Shown here: positions 33,840 to 46,209 of the stretch, in pieces
Numbering within the stretch: the stretch's first letter is position 1
Layout: every line of letters begins with the position of its first letter
Source of the DNA: Rehmannia glutinosa
Lineage: Eukaryota; Streptophyta; Magnoliopsida; Lamiales; Orobanchaceae
DNA length: 64,000 bases
Assembly (NCBI GenBank): GCA_016081115.2
Contig: JABTTQ020003039.1
Location: forward strand, 372,001-436,000
Reading direction: 5' to 3'
Notes under the pieces: model-generated
Told to the model about the DNA's origin: nothing
The model's database searches: none
What the model saw: only the letters and a program-made list of their open reading frames with translations
Program-made: the position numbers and the translations under genes

Positions 33840-33857
33840 ATTGTGTGTGTGTGTGTG
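33795..33857. repeat. (TA)n(TG)n compound microsatellite between two TIR elements
   Basis: An alternating TA tract runs directly into two TG tracts. It separates the right end of copy 1 from the left end of copy 2 of the microsatellite-flanked family. Confidence 0.9.
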
Positions 33858-35024
33858 ATTTGGTTCAAATGTGATCATCCATAGGTGAGACATTGTTGAC
33901 TCATCATATCCATTAATTATTGAAAATGAATTGATGTGATTAAATCAATTTTTTTTTTTGTTTTTCATTATTTCGCTATTTTAAGGGTAAGAATGTAATT
34001 TTGTAATTTAAATCAATTATCGGTTTTTACGGTATGTTTGACTTTTTGAAACCGCGGATTTGATGGTGTTATTTAAAGAAGCAATTTTCTTCCCAATTTA
34101 TTTTTATTTTACAATATAATTGGGGTTCTTATCGCTTAATTAGCTATTAAATAATGCATAGTTAGTTATTTTTTGTTGCAATCGTTTTACTAAAATAAGA
34201 CATAGTTGCGTATAATGTCTTTCGCATATTTATTTATTCCACTTTGCATCAATAGTTTCTATATAATGCATAGTTAGTTATGAAAATGAGATGTTACATA
34301 ATGTATCGCATATCTAGTTATTCAACACTTTGCATAGATAGTTTTTATATAATGTATAGTTAGTTGATTTTTCTTTGCATAGTTTATGACGCATTGCATA
34401 GTTGGTCATATGCACTGTATTTTTAGTTTTTCAAATGTATAAATACCTTCTAGATAATATATAGTTAGTTGATTGTTTACTGCATGACTTCAAATATGCA
34501 ATATCTTACAATAATTTATGCAGTATTTCTTCATGGTTGATGGTTCTTTGCATGGTTTCAAATATGCAATATCTTATAGTTTATATTTGATGTATGCTTA
34601 AATGTAAACGATTCGAGTTTTTTTCATGGTTGTTTCTTCATTTGGAACAGAAATCACCATCTTCGATCTTCACAGTTTTTTTCTATGTAAAATATGAAAA
34701 AATCGTTAATGGCGTGTAGGAAGACAAATTTCTTGTGTTGCGTTAATGGAGGAACACACACACACACACAGAGGGTTGACAGAGATGAATACGTGAGTTT
34801 GAGATTTGTATGAGAGAGAAAGAGATTTGATTCTAATCTCTTTCCATTTCTGTAACTACTTTGTTATGTTATTTTACCCTATTATCCTTATGTTGATTAA
34901 ATTAATATTTTAATATAATTATTATCTATTACATCACACCCATTGATTAATAGTGGGAGATGGTTGAGATTATTCCATTGTGTCTCACCTAGAGCCATGG
35001 TCTCACACGACTATTCCATTGTGT
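33858..35024. mobile_element. Microsatellite-flanked TIR element, copy 2 (uninterrupted)
   Basis: The left end (GGTTCAAATGTGATCATCCA, GGTGAGACATTG) and the complement of the right end (TGTGAGACCATGG, GGTGAGACACAATGG) are inverted repeats of about 80 bases. A TG tract abuts the left end and TGTGTGTATATATATA the right. The interior contains several GCATAGTTAGTTGATTTTT-type motifs, a CA run near 34749 and GTTAATGGCGTGTAG, and has no coding capacity. At about 1.17 kb it is the uninterrupted copy of the family here. It has the same orientation as copy 1. Confidence 0.8.
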
Positions 35025-35465
35025 GTGTATATATATATAAAACACACTAGAATAATACACGTATGAAATGAGATTTGTCCAAAGATAAAATTTTAGTCTC
35101 ACAAACTTGTCGATTTTTATTTTCTTTCTTGCTTGTTTTCTGCATTTTATTTTATACATATAGCATAGTGGAGATAGAATCATTCATTTTTGGATTATTT
35201 ATTATCTATTAAATTTGTCTGGCATCCAGTTTTCCAAACTAACTGTGATCAATTTTTTATTTTTGGGATAAAAAATTTAAAAGATAGTATAGATAGAATA
35301 TTTAATTTTTGAAATATTTGTTATCATTTAAATCAGTAGATATGGTTGCCACATAAATAAATGTGAAACCGCCATGTGAAATTGGGATGACAAAAGGTTG
35401 ACAAATGTCCCAAAATTAATTAGGTGGATGACATGTATCAACTTTGTTTTTCCTTTTAGAATATA
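35025..35465. other. AT-rich spacer, no gene seen
   Basis: It begins with the TA microsatellite that flanks copy 2. The rest is AT-rich sequence with no terminal repeats or coding frame that I can support. Confidence 0.4.
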
Positions 35466-35841
35466 GGGGTTGGATCCAATGAGACCATGGCGATTACTGC
35501 GGTGAGACCAACATGGACTGATCTCAACCGCCTATTAATCAAGGGTTGCGATTAAAATGGGAAACATTACATCAACTAATTAATTTAATCAACAAAAAAT
35601 ATCAATGTAAAACCATAATAAAATGTAACCAACTCTCCATAATAAAACGGTTACAAAAAGGAAAAGAAGCAACATACGAGTCAACCACCTCTCATGCATA
35701 TCTCAATCCCAAAAAAAAAATATCATCAATTCCACAATCAAATCTCTTTCTCTCTCATAGTTTCACCATTAATACAAACATAATAAATTTCTCTTTCTAC
35801 ACGCCATTAACGAGTTATGTAGATTTTCTGAGAGAACAAAA

Positions 35842-36924
35842 TGGGTAAAAATAGAAGGTTTCTTGTTTTAGAAAATGAGTAAGTGTTTGGATATCCGGCT
35901 TAGTCGAGACTTGTATCGATACGATCTCACGCAAGACGAAAACGCCCAATATACTAAGTCTTCTTGTTTGGTGCTCGTCCCTAAGATACAACGACTTTTC
36001 TATTTCGAGTTTACGAATTTTGCATTCAAAGACACTAAACTCGAAATTACAGCGAATAACAAAAGGTGTTTGAAACTTTCAAGCATTGAAGGAAGGAATG
36101 TCAATATCTTTGAAAATGCAAATGACTCGATTATAAATCGATATCTTATGTTTTTCGTCTCTTTTTTCATCTGCGGCAGTGTCGATATATATAGACATCA
36201 AGGTGCCGGATGAAAATATCATATATTTTGGCTCGCAAAGACATGTTTACACCAAAAGATGCATTTGTTCAGAGGTTCGCATCGATGCACGACCGGTGTG
36301 CCCGTGCTTGGATGCGAACGAAATGACAAAGTTTTGACTTGATGCATGACCCAACGCTGGTAGCCGTGCGTCCGCCCATGCTTGAATGCGAAGCACTTGA
36401 GGTTGGAAATCCGTTAATTAATTGATTAAAATTAATTAATTATTAATTTTAAAGATTTTTGAAAAAGAATTTTGGTCCAAAAGAATAAGGGCCTTCAAGC
36501 CCAGGCCCACGACCAGGCCGGCGGGGACGGCGGTGGCGTGCGTGTATGCTTTGAACCAAACCCACAAGCATATAGGTCCTCACACCTTTAAAAACTTGGG
36601 TGCCCCCAGGGCCCAAACCCATAATTCCAATTTGGGATAAATAAAGTGAGCAAATTTTGTCTCTTCTTCCTATGTGGCATGGACCATTTCTCCTTCCCCA
36701 CATTTTCTATTTTCCATGCCATTTTCTAGTTTTAAGTGGCTAACTTCTAGCATTAATTTCTCATTCACCCGGAATTAGTTTTGAGAAATTCCAAATGCTA
36801 TTCTCATATACACTCTTAGTAGAATTGTTACAAATAATTTAATTCCATTTTTCACTAATGGAAATCACTTAAATATTTGGTCAAAATCGGGTCAACACTC
36901 ATTTTGTACAACCAAATTCCAACA
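35842..36924 (-). repeat. Deleted-Copia LTR (lower copy; 3' LTR)
   Basis: It shares with 39264-40315 the start TGGGTAAAAATRGAAGG, a GC-rich GCACGACC...CCCGTGC block, AAATTAATTAATTATTAATT and the end ACTCATTTTGTACAACCAAA. A purine tract (complement of ATACCCCATAT) adjoins its inner edge. Confidence 0.9.
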
Positions 36925-37479
36925 ATACCCCATATGAATAAAAGTAATTCATGCGTGTATGCAGATTCGCTTGAAAGTCTCGGCAAACTGTTATTGCATC
37001 GGGATATGTAGCTTGTGGTTTTGAACCTTCCTTAGTAAAATATTATCGGATTTACTAGATGCATAGTGACACGATGTCTTGAACTACTCAGCCGTTTGTG
37101 TAAACAGATACAACAATACTTATATAATAATAATTGTAACACTTGTTGTTCTCACGCTATGTCCATTTCGGCCCTGGACCATATCTTAGATTCATAAGCG
37201 TATCTTTAAGCGGCTATTATTTCTCGCTTATATAGATGATCTCCTACTGAACAGTATCCTGCCATACTCCACCTTTCAGTATAGGAATCATTAAAAGTCT
37301 TAAACTTAACCTCACCACATTCAGCAGGTTTTCATACACTTGGATATTTCGAGAATGAACTAACACACTTTTCAAGTGTTCAGCTGAACATTCATAATTT
37401 AGTTGTTCCGTTGAACCAAAGTCTTGGGATCTCCAATTTACAAGGTTGGGTTACCGCTATGAACATTCTTTAGTTTATG

Positions 37480-37580
37480 GATTTTAAACCCATTCCCCTT
37501 AAAATTTATACAATTGATCTCGATTTATGCCTTTTGTAAGCGGATCCACAAGGTTTTTCTTTGACTTAATGTAGTCAACT
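37480..37580 (-). pseudogene. Copia RNase H tail (remnant)
   Basis: The - strand reads ISVDYIKSKKNLVDPLTKGI, the conserved end of Copia pol. It lies only about 0.6 kb from gag sequence, showing that most of pol has been deleted. Confidence 0.75.
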
Positions 37581-38223
37581 GAAATAACCCTATTCGAAAC
37601 AACTGTTTATTGGTATTATGTCTTTGACAAAGATGTCTAGAGTTACCTCTTTCCTTTGTAAAAAAAGACACCTTTAATAAATACATCATTTCTTGATTTA
37701 ATGATCGTACAATCATTTATCTCATTAATCTTTGAATTTATTTTCTTGGGTGCTTCTATTTTAGCCAAAGCACTCCCACACTTCAAGGTATCATCCTTTA
37801 TGTGGTTTGCTAACGTAAAGCTTCCCTTCCAACCACGGTATCCTTGTTCAACACAAGATTATCAGAACTTTTATGACTCTCGACCACTTTTATTTTATTT
37901 TGTTAGAACATTGTCTCAACAATCCGATTAAAATCTCATTCTAACATATTTTAGAACTTAGTTTCAACAACTCCATTAACACATTTTACAAGGTGTGTAA
38001 CCTTTGGTGTTATCACATCTTGATAACACTTCGGATTTAATTTGATAGTGTGTCTACAATTGTCAATTTCAATCGAAATCACGATTGTCTTCCTCAATCC
38101 AGTCAAACTATCGAATCCTCAAGCCCCATTTCCTTCCGTTTGTGCTTGAGATAGTTCTTTAAATCTTTCCATGATGTTGGCAATTTTCGATAATCGCATC
38201 TACTTGGAATGATTCACTTAGAA

Positions 38224-38660
38224 TTATCCCCAGGACACTAAGTCGTGAAGTATGATCTGAATTTCTTGCACTTGGCTAATCATTTGTATTGGTGTCAACC
38301 ATCTTGTACTCGAGAAATTTGCCGACAATAAATTTCTTTGGGCCGACATCTTCCGTTTTGTATGTCTTCTCCAAAGAGTACCACAACTCTTTGGACGTGT
38401 TGAATGAACTATAGATGTTATAGAGGTGTCCTCTAGCCCGTTCAAAACATAATTTCGACACTGAGAAAACCGCTGTTATGCCAAGCATCCGGCGATTCTC
38501 CGTTAGTTTTCGGATTCTTCATCACCAACATGAGGGGATCATTCTTGTAAATCGGGACGGACCTAAGGTTGTCAAGTAGAACAACATCTTTTGTTGCCAG
38601 CGTTTGAACTCACGCAGGAGAACTTGGCCGATTTTTGCCATGAGTAGGAGCAACGGCCAT
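38224..38660 (-). pseudogene. Copia gag remnant
   Basis: A start at 38660 (MAVAPTHGKNRPSSPA) soon runs into a stop. Downstream frames carry KELWYSLEKTYKTEDVGPKK and FLEYKMVDTN, matching Copia gag (UBN2-like). There are several frame breaks. Confidence 0.75.
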
Positions 38661-38706
38661 TGAAGTGGACAAAAAAGAAGCCATCGTCTTGAAAACAGAA
38701 AACGTA

Positions 38707-39240
38707 GGCTTTGTTTGTTTATGTTTCCAAGAGCCTCTTTCCATTTTCCAACTATTCATAAAAGTGGAATCATGTTTGTCCATAAAATTTTCAATGGAAA
38801 TCATCATTTTCATTTTCTATTTTCACATAAAACAACATCTCAAACCTATAATTTCTATTTTCAAACCTATACAATTCCCTACATCACTCATCAATCTTTA
38901 TTCTTATATCAACTCTATCTACTTAAAATATTACTATTTATAAATTATATATATCTAATGGGACCAACCATCTACAATCTTACAAATATAATAATATATT
39001 CTAATTAAAATATTAAAAGTGGACCCCACCATTATCAACTTTTCAATTATTATATACATAATAATATTTCAAAACTATTCAACCAAACACAATCTCATTT
39101 CCAACCCTACATAAAACACATTTCAATTCATTCATCCAAACATAATTCTAATTTCCACACGAAAACCAATAAATTCTCAAAATTCTATTTCCAACTCCGA
39201 GGAAAGTGGAAATGGACCATTAAAACATAAACAAATAGGC
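38707..39240. mobile_element. MITE in the leader of the deleted Copia element
   Basis: The ends are inverted repeats: GGCTTTGTTTGTTTATGTTT at the left; GCCTATTTGTTTATGTTTTA is the complement of the right end. The inner flanks also pair (CCATTTTCC / GGAAAGTGGAAATGG). The body is 534 bp, AT-rich and non-coding. The target duplication is not clear, so the superfamily is open. Confidence 0.65.
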
Positions 39241-39263
39241 TCGTCTTTTTGTCTTGCGATTGT

Positions 39264-40315
39264 TGGGTAAAAATGGAAGGTTCTTTTTTTAGAAAATGGT
39301 TAAGTGTTTGGATATTTAGCTTAGTCGAGGCTGATCGGATACGATCTGCGCAAGATAAGATAAACCGCCCGTATACTAAGTGCTTACGATTAAGGCGCTC
39401 ATCCCTAAACTCGAAATTACGAACAACAAAAGTGTTTGAAACTTTCAAGCTTTGAAGGAAGGAATGTCAATATCGTTGTAAATGCAAATGACTCAATTAT
39501 AAATTTGATATCTTATGTTCTTTGTCTCTTTTTTCATCTGCATGGGGTCGATATATATAGACATCAAGGTGCCGGATGAAAAGATCATGTCTTTTAGCTC
39601 GAAAAGACATGTTTACACCAAACAATTGCATCTGTTCGAGGTTCGCATCGGCCACGACTAGGCGCACGACCCATGCGTGTGCCTGTGCTTGGATGTGAAT
39701 AAAATGACAAAGTTTAGACTTGACGCACGACCCTACGCACAAGCCATTGTGCATCCGCCCGTGCTTGGATGCGAAGCACTTCAATTGGAAATCAGTTAAT
39801 TAATTAATTAAAAGTAATTAATTATTAATTTTAAAGGTTTTTGGTCCAAAAAGAGTAAGGGCCTCCAAGCCCAAGTCCAGGATCGCGACCCATGACCCGG
39901 TGGGCGGTCGGCAATGGCTCAAAGACTCGCTTGTGTGTGCTTTGAACCAAACCACAAGCATGTAAGTCTTCACCCCTTTAAAAATTTGGGTACCCCCAAG
40001 GGCCCAAACCCATAAGTCGACTTGGTATAAATAAAGTGAACGAACTTTGTCTCTTTCTTCCTATGTAGGATGGAACATTTCTCATTCCCCATATTTTCCA
40101 TTTTCCATACCATTTTGTAGTTTTAAGTGGCTAATTTCTAGCATTAATTTCTCATTCACCTGGAATTGGTTTTGAGAAATTCCAAATGCTATTCTCATCT
40201 ACTCTCTTAGTAGAATTTTTACAAATAATTTAATTCCATTTTTCACTAATGGCAACCACTTAAATATTTGGTCGAAATTGGGTCAACACTCATTTTGTAC
40301 AACCAAATTTCAACA
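39264..40315 (-). repeat. Deleted-Copia LTR (upper copy; 5' LTR)
   Basis: Partner of 35842-36924, ending directly at the second CAAAA duplication. Only 23 bases separate its start from the MITE, and no standard initiator-tRNA primer site is readable there. Confidence 0.9.
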
Positions 40316-41071
40316 CAAAATTATGAAGAAGATGATGATTTATGTTCAAAGCAGAGAAATATTAATATTTTCACAAGAAACTCCCATGGACAACATAGAA
40401 GAAGCTGACAGTAACTCGAAATTGGTATATTTAACCCAGACTTTATATACTTTAATCTGTAAATTTTCGCGTTGGAAATAAGGCATAAATTCTTCGGGAA
40501 CACTAATGTTGAATAGTTGAAAACCATTCAACAAATATCAACTAACGACATATTTAGGCTTTGCACCTTTGCATAGATAATTTCTAGATAATACATAGTT
40601 ATTGCATAGTTTATGACACATTTTATAGTAGGGTATATGCATCGCATATTTAATTTTTTTACACTACATAGATAGCTAGAATTTAGTTTTACATTATACC
40701 CAAGTATGCTATAGTGTCATAAACACTACTATAACAAAAATAACTAAATATGCACTATCTAATAGGTATCTAAGTTATTGCACTGAAAAAATGCCTTCTA
40801 AAATAAATGAACTGAAAAAAAATGCCTTCTAAAATAATGCTATTAAATCCAACAGTTACAATCTCAGTCCATAAAAAATGGTTTTAAAAAGTTAAAACAT
40901 ACCGAAACACCGTTGGATAAGAAAAATAATATTATACCCTTATTACATTAAAATAAAAATGGGAAAAATCTAAAAAAATTAAAAATACACATTACTTAAA
41001 AAAGTAAATGAATAGATATGATTAGTTTTTCTGTCTCACCCTAGAAGAGTGGTCTATTTTTAACCAAATTC

Positions 41072-41244
41072 TATATATGTATATATGACAAACCATATTT
41101 TTTCTATTTTGTATTAATCCACATATAATTCGATATAATGTTTAGATGAGGACCAAATCACATGGGACAATATTTCTAGATAAATATTTTTATCGTTATT
41201 TTGATAATTTCATATAATTGAGTTTTATACCAAAACAATGTGTT
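41072..41244. other. Spacer with a degenerate LTR start
   Basis: A TA microsatellite, then AT-rich DNA. Bases 41190-41244 (TTTTTATCGTTATTTTGAT, ATACCAAAACAATG) resemble the start of the LTR that begins at 41245, as if a related older LTR end lay directly upstream. Confidence 0.45.
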
Positions 41245-42711
41245 TGATACATGTTTTTATCTTAATTTTGATGATTTTATTTTACACCAAAACAATGTTT
41301 TTAATTGTTGTCCAAATACTCCCAAATGATTTCAAATGGTTTCAATATTTTAGGAGTATTTCTTCAAGTTTTATTTGAGATAAAATTGGACAACACTTTT
41401 TAACGATTTTATATTTATAAGTTTTTACTTCAAAACAAGGTTCCTAAATGTTGTCTAAATACTCCCGATTGGTTTAAAATGTTTTTACTAAATTTTGGAG
41501 TATTTCTTGAGTTTTATTTTCGACAAAAATCGGACAACATTTTGATCGAGGTCAACCGTCGCCTTATAGGGCAACCCATACCTGAAGAGTACGTTGAAAC
41601 ACAAAATTGAACCTGGAGTATAAAAGAGTAGGTCGGTCGCCAGGGCCAGGCGTCGGCCGTGCAGTCGACCGGCGATCGCCAGTGGTGCGGTGACTGCAAG
41701 TTTTGTTCTCAACGAAACCTTGTTCTTCATTTTCTTAAGGCTTGGACCGGTTGAACATAGGGGTGACCGGTCGAACCTACGTCGACCGGTCGCCCTATGT
41801 AAAAATCTTTGTGTCATTTTTTGAACTTCTATTTCGTGCGATGGTCGCATCTATCTTTGATAGCAAAATCGACCGTTTGATGAGACATACTTTCCTTAAA
41901 ATGTGGGATTGATTCTAACAACTATATTCTTGATTTTAGTTGTATTTTTTTGAAGATTTTCAATCCCTAAGAGGAGCCTATGCTTGATCAATCATCTCCT
42001 ATAAATAGAGGAAGTTTTGGAGCAATCAAGATAACCATTGAGATACAATACAACAAGATACACTTCAAGCAAACACTTGTTATTCATTGTTATTATTCTT
42101 GTTGTAATTTTGCCTAGTTTATCACTTTCACATCCTTGAGGTCTAGGCTTATTTCTTGATTACACTTGCACTCATATTTGTAATAATCTTTATCGAGTTG
42201 TAATCTTGATTTTGGTCATCATTCAACACAAGACATCCTTGTGAGTATTCTTGTGGTAAGAATACACTTGGGTGATCTAGGTGATAGGTGTGTCAAGAGT
42301 GTGGTGCTCTTGAGGTGTTGAAGAATTTGGTATTCTTCAATATTGAAGATTGTGGTGATCTTCAAAGGTGCCTTTGAAGGAAGATTGTGGTAATCTTCAA
42401 AGGGAGATTGTGGTAATCTCAAAGGTGGTGTTGAAGAAGAGTGTGGTGCTCTTCAAGGTGTTGTTGTAAGTTGGTGTTGTATTAATTTTGGTAATTAATA
42501 AAATCTTTTTCTTTTTGAAATACATCCGGATATCTTGGGGTGGTAGAGGATTAGGCCTTAGGTGGGTTGAACTGTATAAATCGACGTGTGTTGTTTACAT
42601 TCCGCACCTTTATTATTGTCTTGGCTTGTTTTGTTCGAAAAAGAGGGCGAAATCGAAAGATGGAGATAATCTATTCACCCCCTCTACAGATTATCGTAGC
42701 CGCTTGGACTT
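41245..42711 (+). repeat. 5' LTR of the non-autonomous element
   Basis: 1467 bp, from TGATACATG to GGACTTACA, matching 47632-49060 closely over most of its length. It contains a GC-rich segment (about 41630-41700), CCTATAAATAGAGG (likely promoter) near 42000, and a tandem hairpin-like array at 42316-42460. Confidence 0.88.
42316..42460. repeat. Tandem near-palindromic repeats (GAAGATTGTGGTAATCTTC)
   Basis: About six units of roughly 24 bases, each made of a short inverted repeat around TGTGGT (GAAGA...TCTTC). The same array appears in the 3' LTR (about 48705-48860) and, shorter, in the older LTR (about 49750-49850). Confidence 0.8.
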
Positions 42712-42729
42712 ACAAGTGGTATCAAAGTC

Positions 42730-43949
42730 AAACTCTTTGGCAAGCTCGTTTCACATCGCGAGTGAAGAGGAACGATCGTCGGCTCTGAACGAAGCTCATC
42801 TTACCGGAACCTCCACCACCAAGCCACCTCTATTTGATTCCAAAAATTATATATTTTGGAAAGAAAGAATGAAATGTTATTTACAAGGTTGCGGGTTCGA
42901 TATTTGGAACATCGTCATAAATGGAGAATCCATTAGATGAAAGACACACCACACACCTCCAAAAGCTTCAAAGAGCTCAATGATGAAGAGAAGAAAATCA
43001 TCTCCTTAAACGGTAAAGCTCCCAATATTTTGTATTGTTCAATTACTAATTTGGAATATGAACATATTGTAGGAATTCGATCGGCTCATGGAGTATGGAA
43101 AAAATTAGAAGCCATTCATGAAGTATATGCAAATGATAGGAGCAACTCAAAAGCATCTACTTCTCAAAGGGATACAAGTTCAAATCTAAGGAACAAAGCT
43201 TTTACAACTTCCAACTATGAAGTAGTCGAACAATGTTTTATGGGTATCGAAGAAGAAAACGAGGTATGTCTTAAACCCTCTACTTCCTATGATATTGTTA
43301 TTCAAAATGATTATAGTGATTTGCAAAATGATTTTGATGATCTTCAAAATGAATTCCAAAATTTACTTGTTAAGTACAAAAATTTGAAGAAGGAATTCAA
43401 TGTTTTGAAAAATGATAAGGATAGTTTATTTACTTCCTATGAATCACTATCATGTGCTCACACCACCACACTTGATAAGGTTAGAAACCTTGAAAAGCAA
43501 AATAGTACTCTTGTTGAGGATATTAATTGCATGAAAAATGATTTATCAAAATCCAACTTGAGTACCAATAAATTGCCCAATATTGTGAATGTTAATAGTT
43601 GTGATAATTTGAATAGTGAACTTGATCATGAGCCTAATATTGTCAAGCATATGAAAAAGAATCGAGTTCTATGCATATTAGTGATGTTACTTGCTTTTAT
43701 TGCGGTAAGAAGGGTCATACGGTAAATACTTGTCGGGCTAGAAATAGCTCTAATTATTGTTGGAGACCTAAAAGTCTCAAGACTAATCCCAAAGGACCCA
43801 AGCACTTGAGGGTACTACAAAACAATGTCATATTAGGTACCCGGTGGACTAATAATCGAAGAAAATTCATACCGCTAAGGAAACATCAAATGAACATCTC
43901 ATTTGATCAAAGAAGGAGAAAACATTTTCCAAGAAGAGGATATAATTAA
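42730..43949 (+). pseudogene. Copia-type gag with CCHC zinc knuckle (two frame breaks)
   Basis: Three overlapping frames make one gag. The N-terminal part (to 42940) has KPPLFDSKNYIFWKERMKCY. The middle part (42937-43725) has LNDEEKKIISLNGKAPNILY and a long coiled coil rich in Leu, Asn and Lys. The C-terminal part (43671-43949) has CFYCGKKGHTVNTC, the CCHC knuckle. The layout resembles SIRE-like Copia gag. The knuckle is not followed by the expected DSGAT protease motif. Confidence 0.82.
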
Positions 43950-45009
43950 AAATGGGAAGAACACAATCCTTGGAAATGGCAAAGACATCATCAACAAGAT
44001 GATTTTCCAAGAGAAAGACACCTTCGAAAATGGGAAGGCCACAATGCTTGGAAATGGAGAAATTGGATAAACCACCATCAACATGAAGATTTTCAAAAGG
44101 GAAGATATCATCAACAATGGGAACGGCACAACCCATGGAAATGGCGTAATGGGTAAACCGTATCTCCCCATTTAAATATGCATTTTATTTTGTTAGTATG
44201 CATGTTTTTATTGCAAATGAGTTTTCATTATTTTTAAAATTTAGGTCTTCAATATATTTGTGAGTTTCAAATTTTTTTTAAAAAAGACCTTGCATGATGT
44301 TTCTAAAACTCTTGTGCATTTAATTAGACTTATGTGGTTTATTATCTCTTATGTATTTTTATAGTATAAGCTTTTTCTTGATATCTCCTATTACTTGTCT
44401 ACACTTGTGCTATTGTGCAAATTTTGTTTAAGAATTGTGTAGTATATATCTCATATTTATTGGCTATTTCGTCATCAAGTTTCTTAAACTATCGAGGTAT
44501 GTTCACTCGTATTTCTCTTAGAACTCGATATTATGCTTATGCACATATCTTTCAAGATATTTCATTTCAACCCCTTAAGCGCCCCTAAATGATTTTGCAA
44601 ATTTTTCTTAAAAGGGCACTACTCGTTAAGTCTCGATTTTCTCGAATATATGTTTTCCGAAACCGTATTTGTTGGACTTGGTCCAAAATTATCTTTTGCA
44701 AAGTTTTAAAACTTTTGGGGTGAAAAATCGAATTTTTGAAAAAACTGGAGAATGAAAAATTGCCTTTGGGACGGTCAAGCGGCGGGCGGCCGTGCCGCCG
44801 CCGCACGTCGACCGGTCTCACCCTACCTCGATCGGTCGCCAGGGCAATTTTTCATGTTAAAAGGGTATGTTCCTCATTTTCAAAACAGAACCGGAAAACC
44901 CCTATCCCCGAGAAATGAAAATACCCCTTTTTCATAAAACCTTCAATTCTTCATCAATCTTTGTAATTTTTGTTGCTAATCCTCTTATTTTTGCAAGAAT
45001 CTTACATAT

Positions 45010-46209
45010 ATGGCTCCTCCAAGAAATTCCACCGGTCAAAATCCCACTTCCAAGAGAAGAAAGGGCGGAGAGGGTTCTTCGAGAAATCGGCAAGACGAAG
45101 CCGAACAAAGGGATATTCGAGCTGCCCAAAGGAACGTGGCTCAAGAACGTGATGACATTCAAAATCCCATACTCTCTCGGGCCCAAATTGCCGAGCTCCA
45201 CGGAACAATTTCGCTCCAAAATTGCCGTTGGGCGAAAAGTAAGAAATCCTTTATACCTCAAGCTCCTCATTCTAATAATGTTCTTAATTTCATCAATAAA
45301 TATGCGGAGTGGTACTATGAAGATTTGGGAATGGGTGGAAAATCGATTGCTCGGACTAAAATTTGTCGATTTAATTCATTTACAAATGAATATCCTACTA
45401 TTAGAGGATTCTTTGAAGAGCAAGGTTGGATGTTTTTATGGGAGCATGCTTATGTTTTGTATGATGATGATATTATCCAACATTTTTATGCAAATATGTG
45501 GGTGCAATATGATGATGATAGGAAGCCTATTGCGGTAAATTCGTTTGTAAAAGGTCGTCACTTTAGGTGGACTCCAAATGAAATTTGTAGGCTTTTACAT
45601 GTTAGAGAATGTGGTTGGGACTATTTCTCTTGTGCTATTTGGAATGATGAGATGTTGGGGGTGTCTATGAGAGAAGTTAAGACTTATTTGGGCGTATGGC
45701 CAAAATACTCTCTGATGGCGATGACTCTTGAGCATCGAATTATATCTGTTATTGTCGCCATCTTGTATTTGTGGAAAAGCGGGTAAAATGCCTAGCAACA
45801 TCGACTATTTCTTGACTTATAAGATTGCTAGAAGGAACCGCTTAATTTTGGCGCCATACTTATTCAATGTCTAATCGAGTCCATCACTCAAGGAAATAAG
45901 AAGTTTGTTATGGGCAATTGGATTTGTAAACTTCTTATACAATCGGGACTACCTTCATCGGAATGTAATTCGGAGGTATTTCAAAATGACTTTGACATTG
46001 ATAATATCTCCCAAATGGTCACTATGCGCAAAAATATGGACATCCGACCAACTAAGATGGCTAGAGGAAGAGGCCAAGATTCCCCAGATCCAAACGACTT
46101 CTTTGATGATGCCGAGGCCGCGAGATTGGCAGAGGAAGGCGAACAGAGCAATCCCAGGAGGGTAATACCGGTGCTCAACCTTCTAAGAGATACACCAAGC
46201 CGAATTTGA
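45010..46209 (+). CDS. Extra ORF resembling the 'putative plant transposon protein' domain (one frameshift)
   Basis: It begins MAPPRNSTGQNPTSKRRKG at 45010, just after AT-rich DNA. A basic, Arg-rich head is followed by the globular part: FINKYAEWYYEDLG, RFNSFTNEYPTIRGFFEEQG, IIQHFYANMWVQYDDD, FVKGRHFRWTPNEICRLLHV. This succession of Phe/Tyr-rich helices resembles the domain I know as 'putative plant transposon protein', which accompanies many plant LTR elements and has no proven activity. The first frame stops at 45784-45786. A second frame (45910-46209) continues with NWICKLLIQSGLPSS and an acidic tail, so one frameshift probably divides a protein of about 400 residues. The family assignment is from memory of the pattern, not a search. 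Confidence 0.6.

Larger units (their letters stand above)
35842..40315 (-). mobile_element. Internally deleted Ty1/Copia element
   Basis: LTRs at 35842-36924 and 39264-40315 begin TGGGTAAAAAT and end CAACA. The exact 5-bp duplication CAAAA flanks the element (35837-35841, 40316-40320). The interior is only 2.3 kb: part of gag and the tail of RNase H are present, but integrase and reverse transcriptase are missing. The LTRs have diverged more than those of the Athila element, so the insertion is older. A MITE sits in its leader. Confidence 0.9.
35466..41071. mobile_element. Microsatellite-flanked TIR element, copy 3 (inverted and interrupted)
   Basis: The left end (GGTTGGATCCAATGAGACCA, GGTGAGACC) and the complement of the right end (ATTTGGTTAAAAATAGACCA, GGGTGAGAC) are inverted repeats, and the right flank is TA-rich. 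Removing the Copia element and one duplication leaves about 1.13 kb. Its left half (TACACGCCATTAACG, CTCTTTCTCTCTCAT) is the reverse complement of the right half of copy 2, so the interior is homologous and this copy is inverted. Confidence 0.75.

Noticed and set aside
36449..36703. GC-rich - strand frame of 84 codons
   Set aside because: It lies inside an LTR, and the partner LTR at 39840-40080 does not keep the frame.
44867..45538. A 223-codon + strand frame overlapping the start of the second ORF of the non-autonomous element
   Set aside because: It runs in another frame through the 45010 ORF. The latter has the better composition, a plausible start and motif-like structure.
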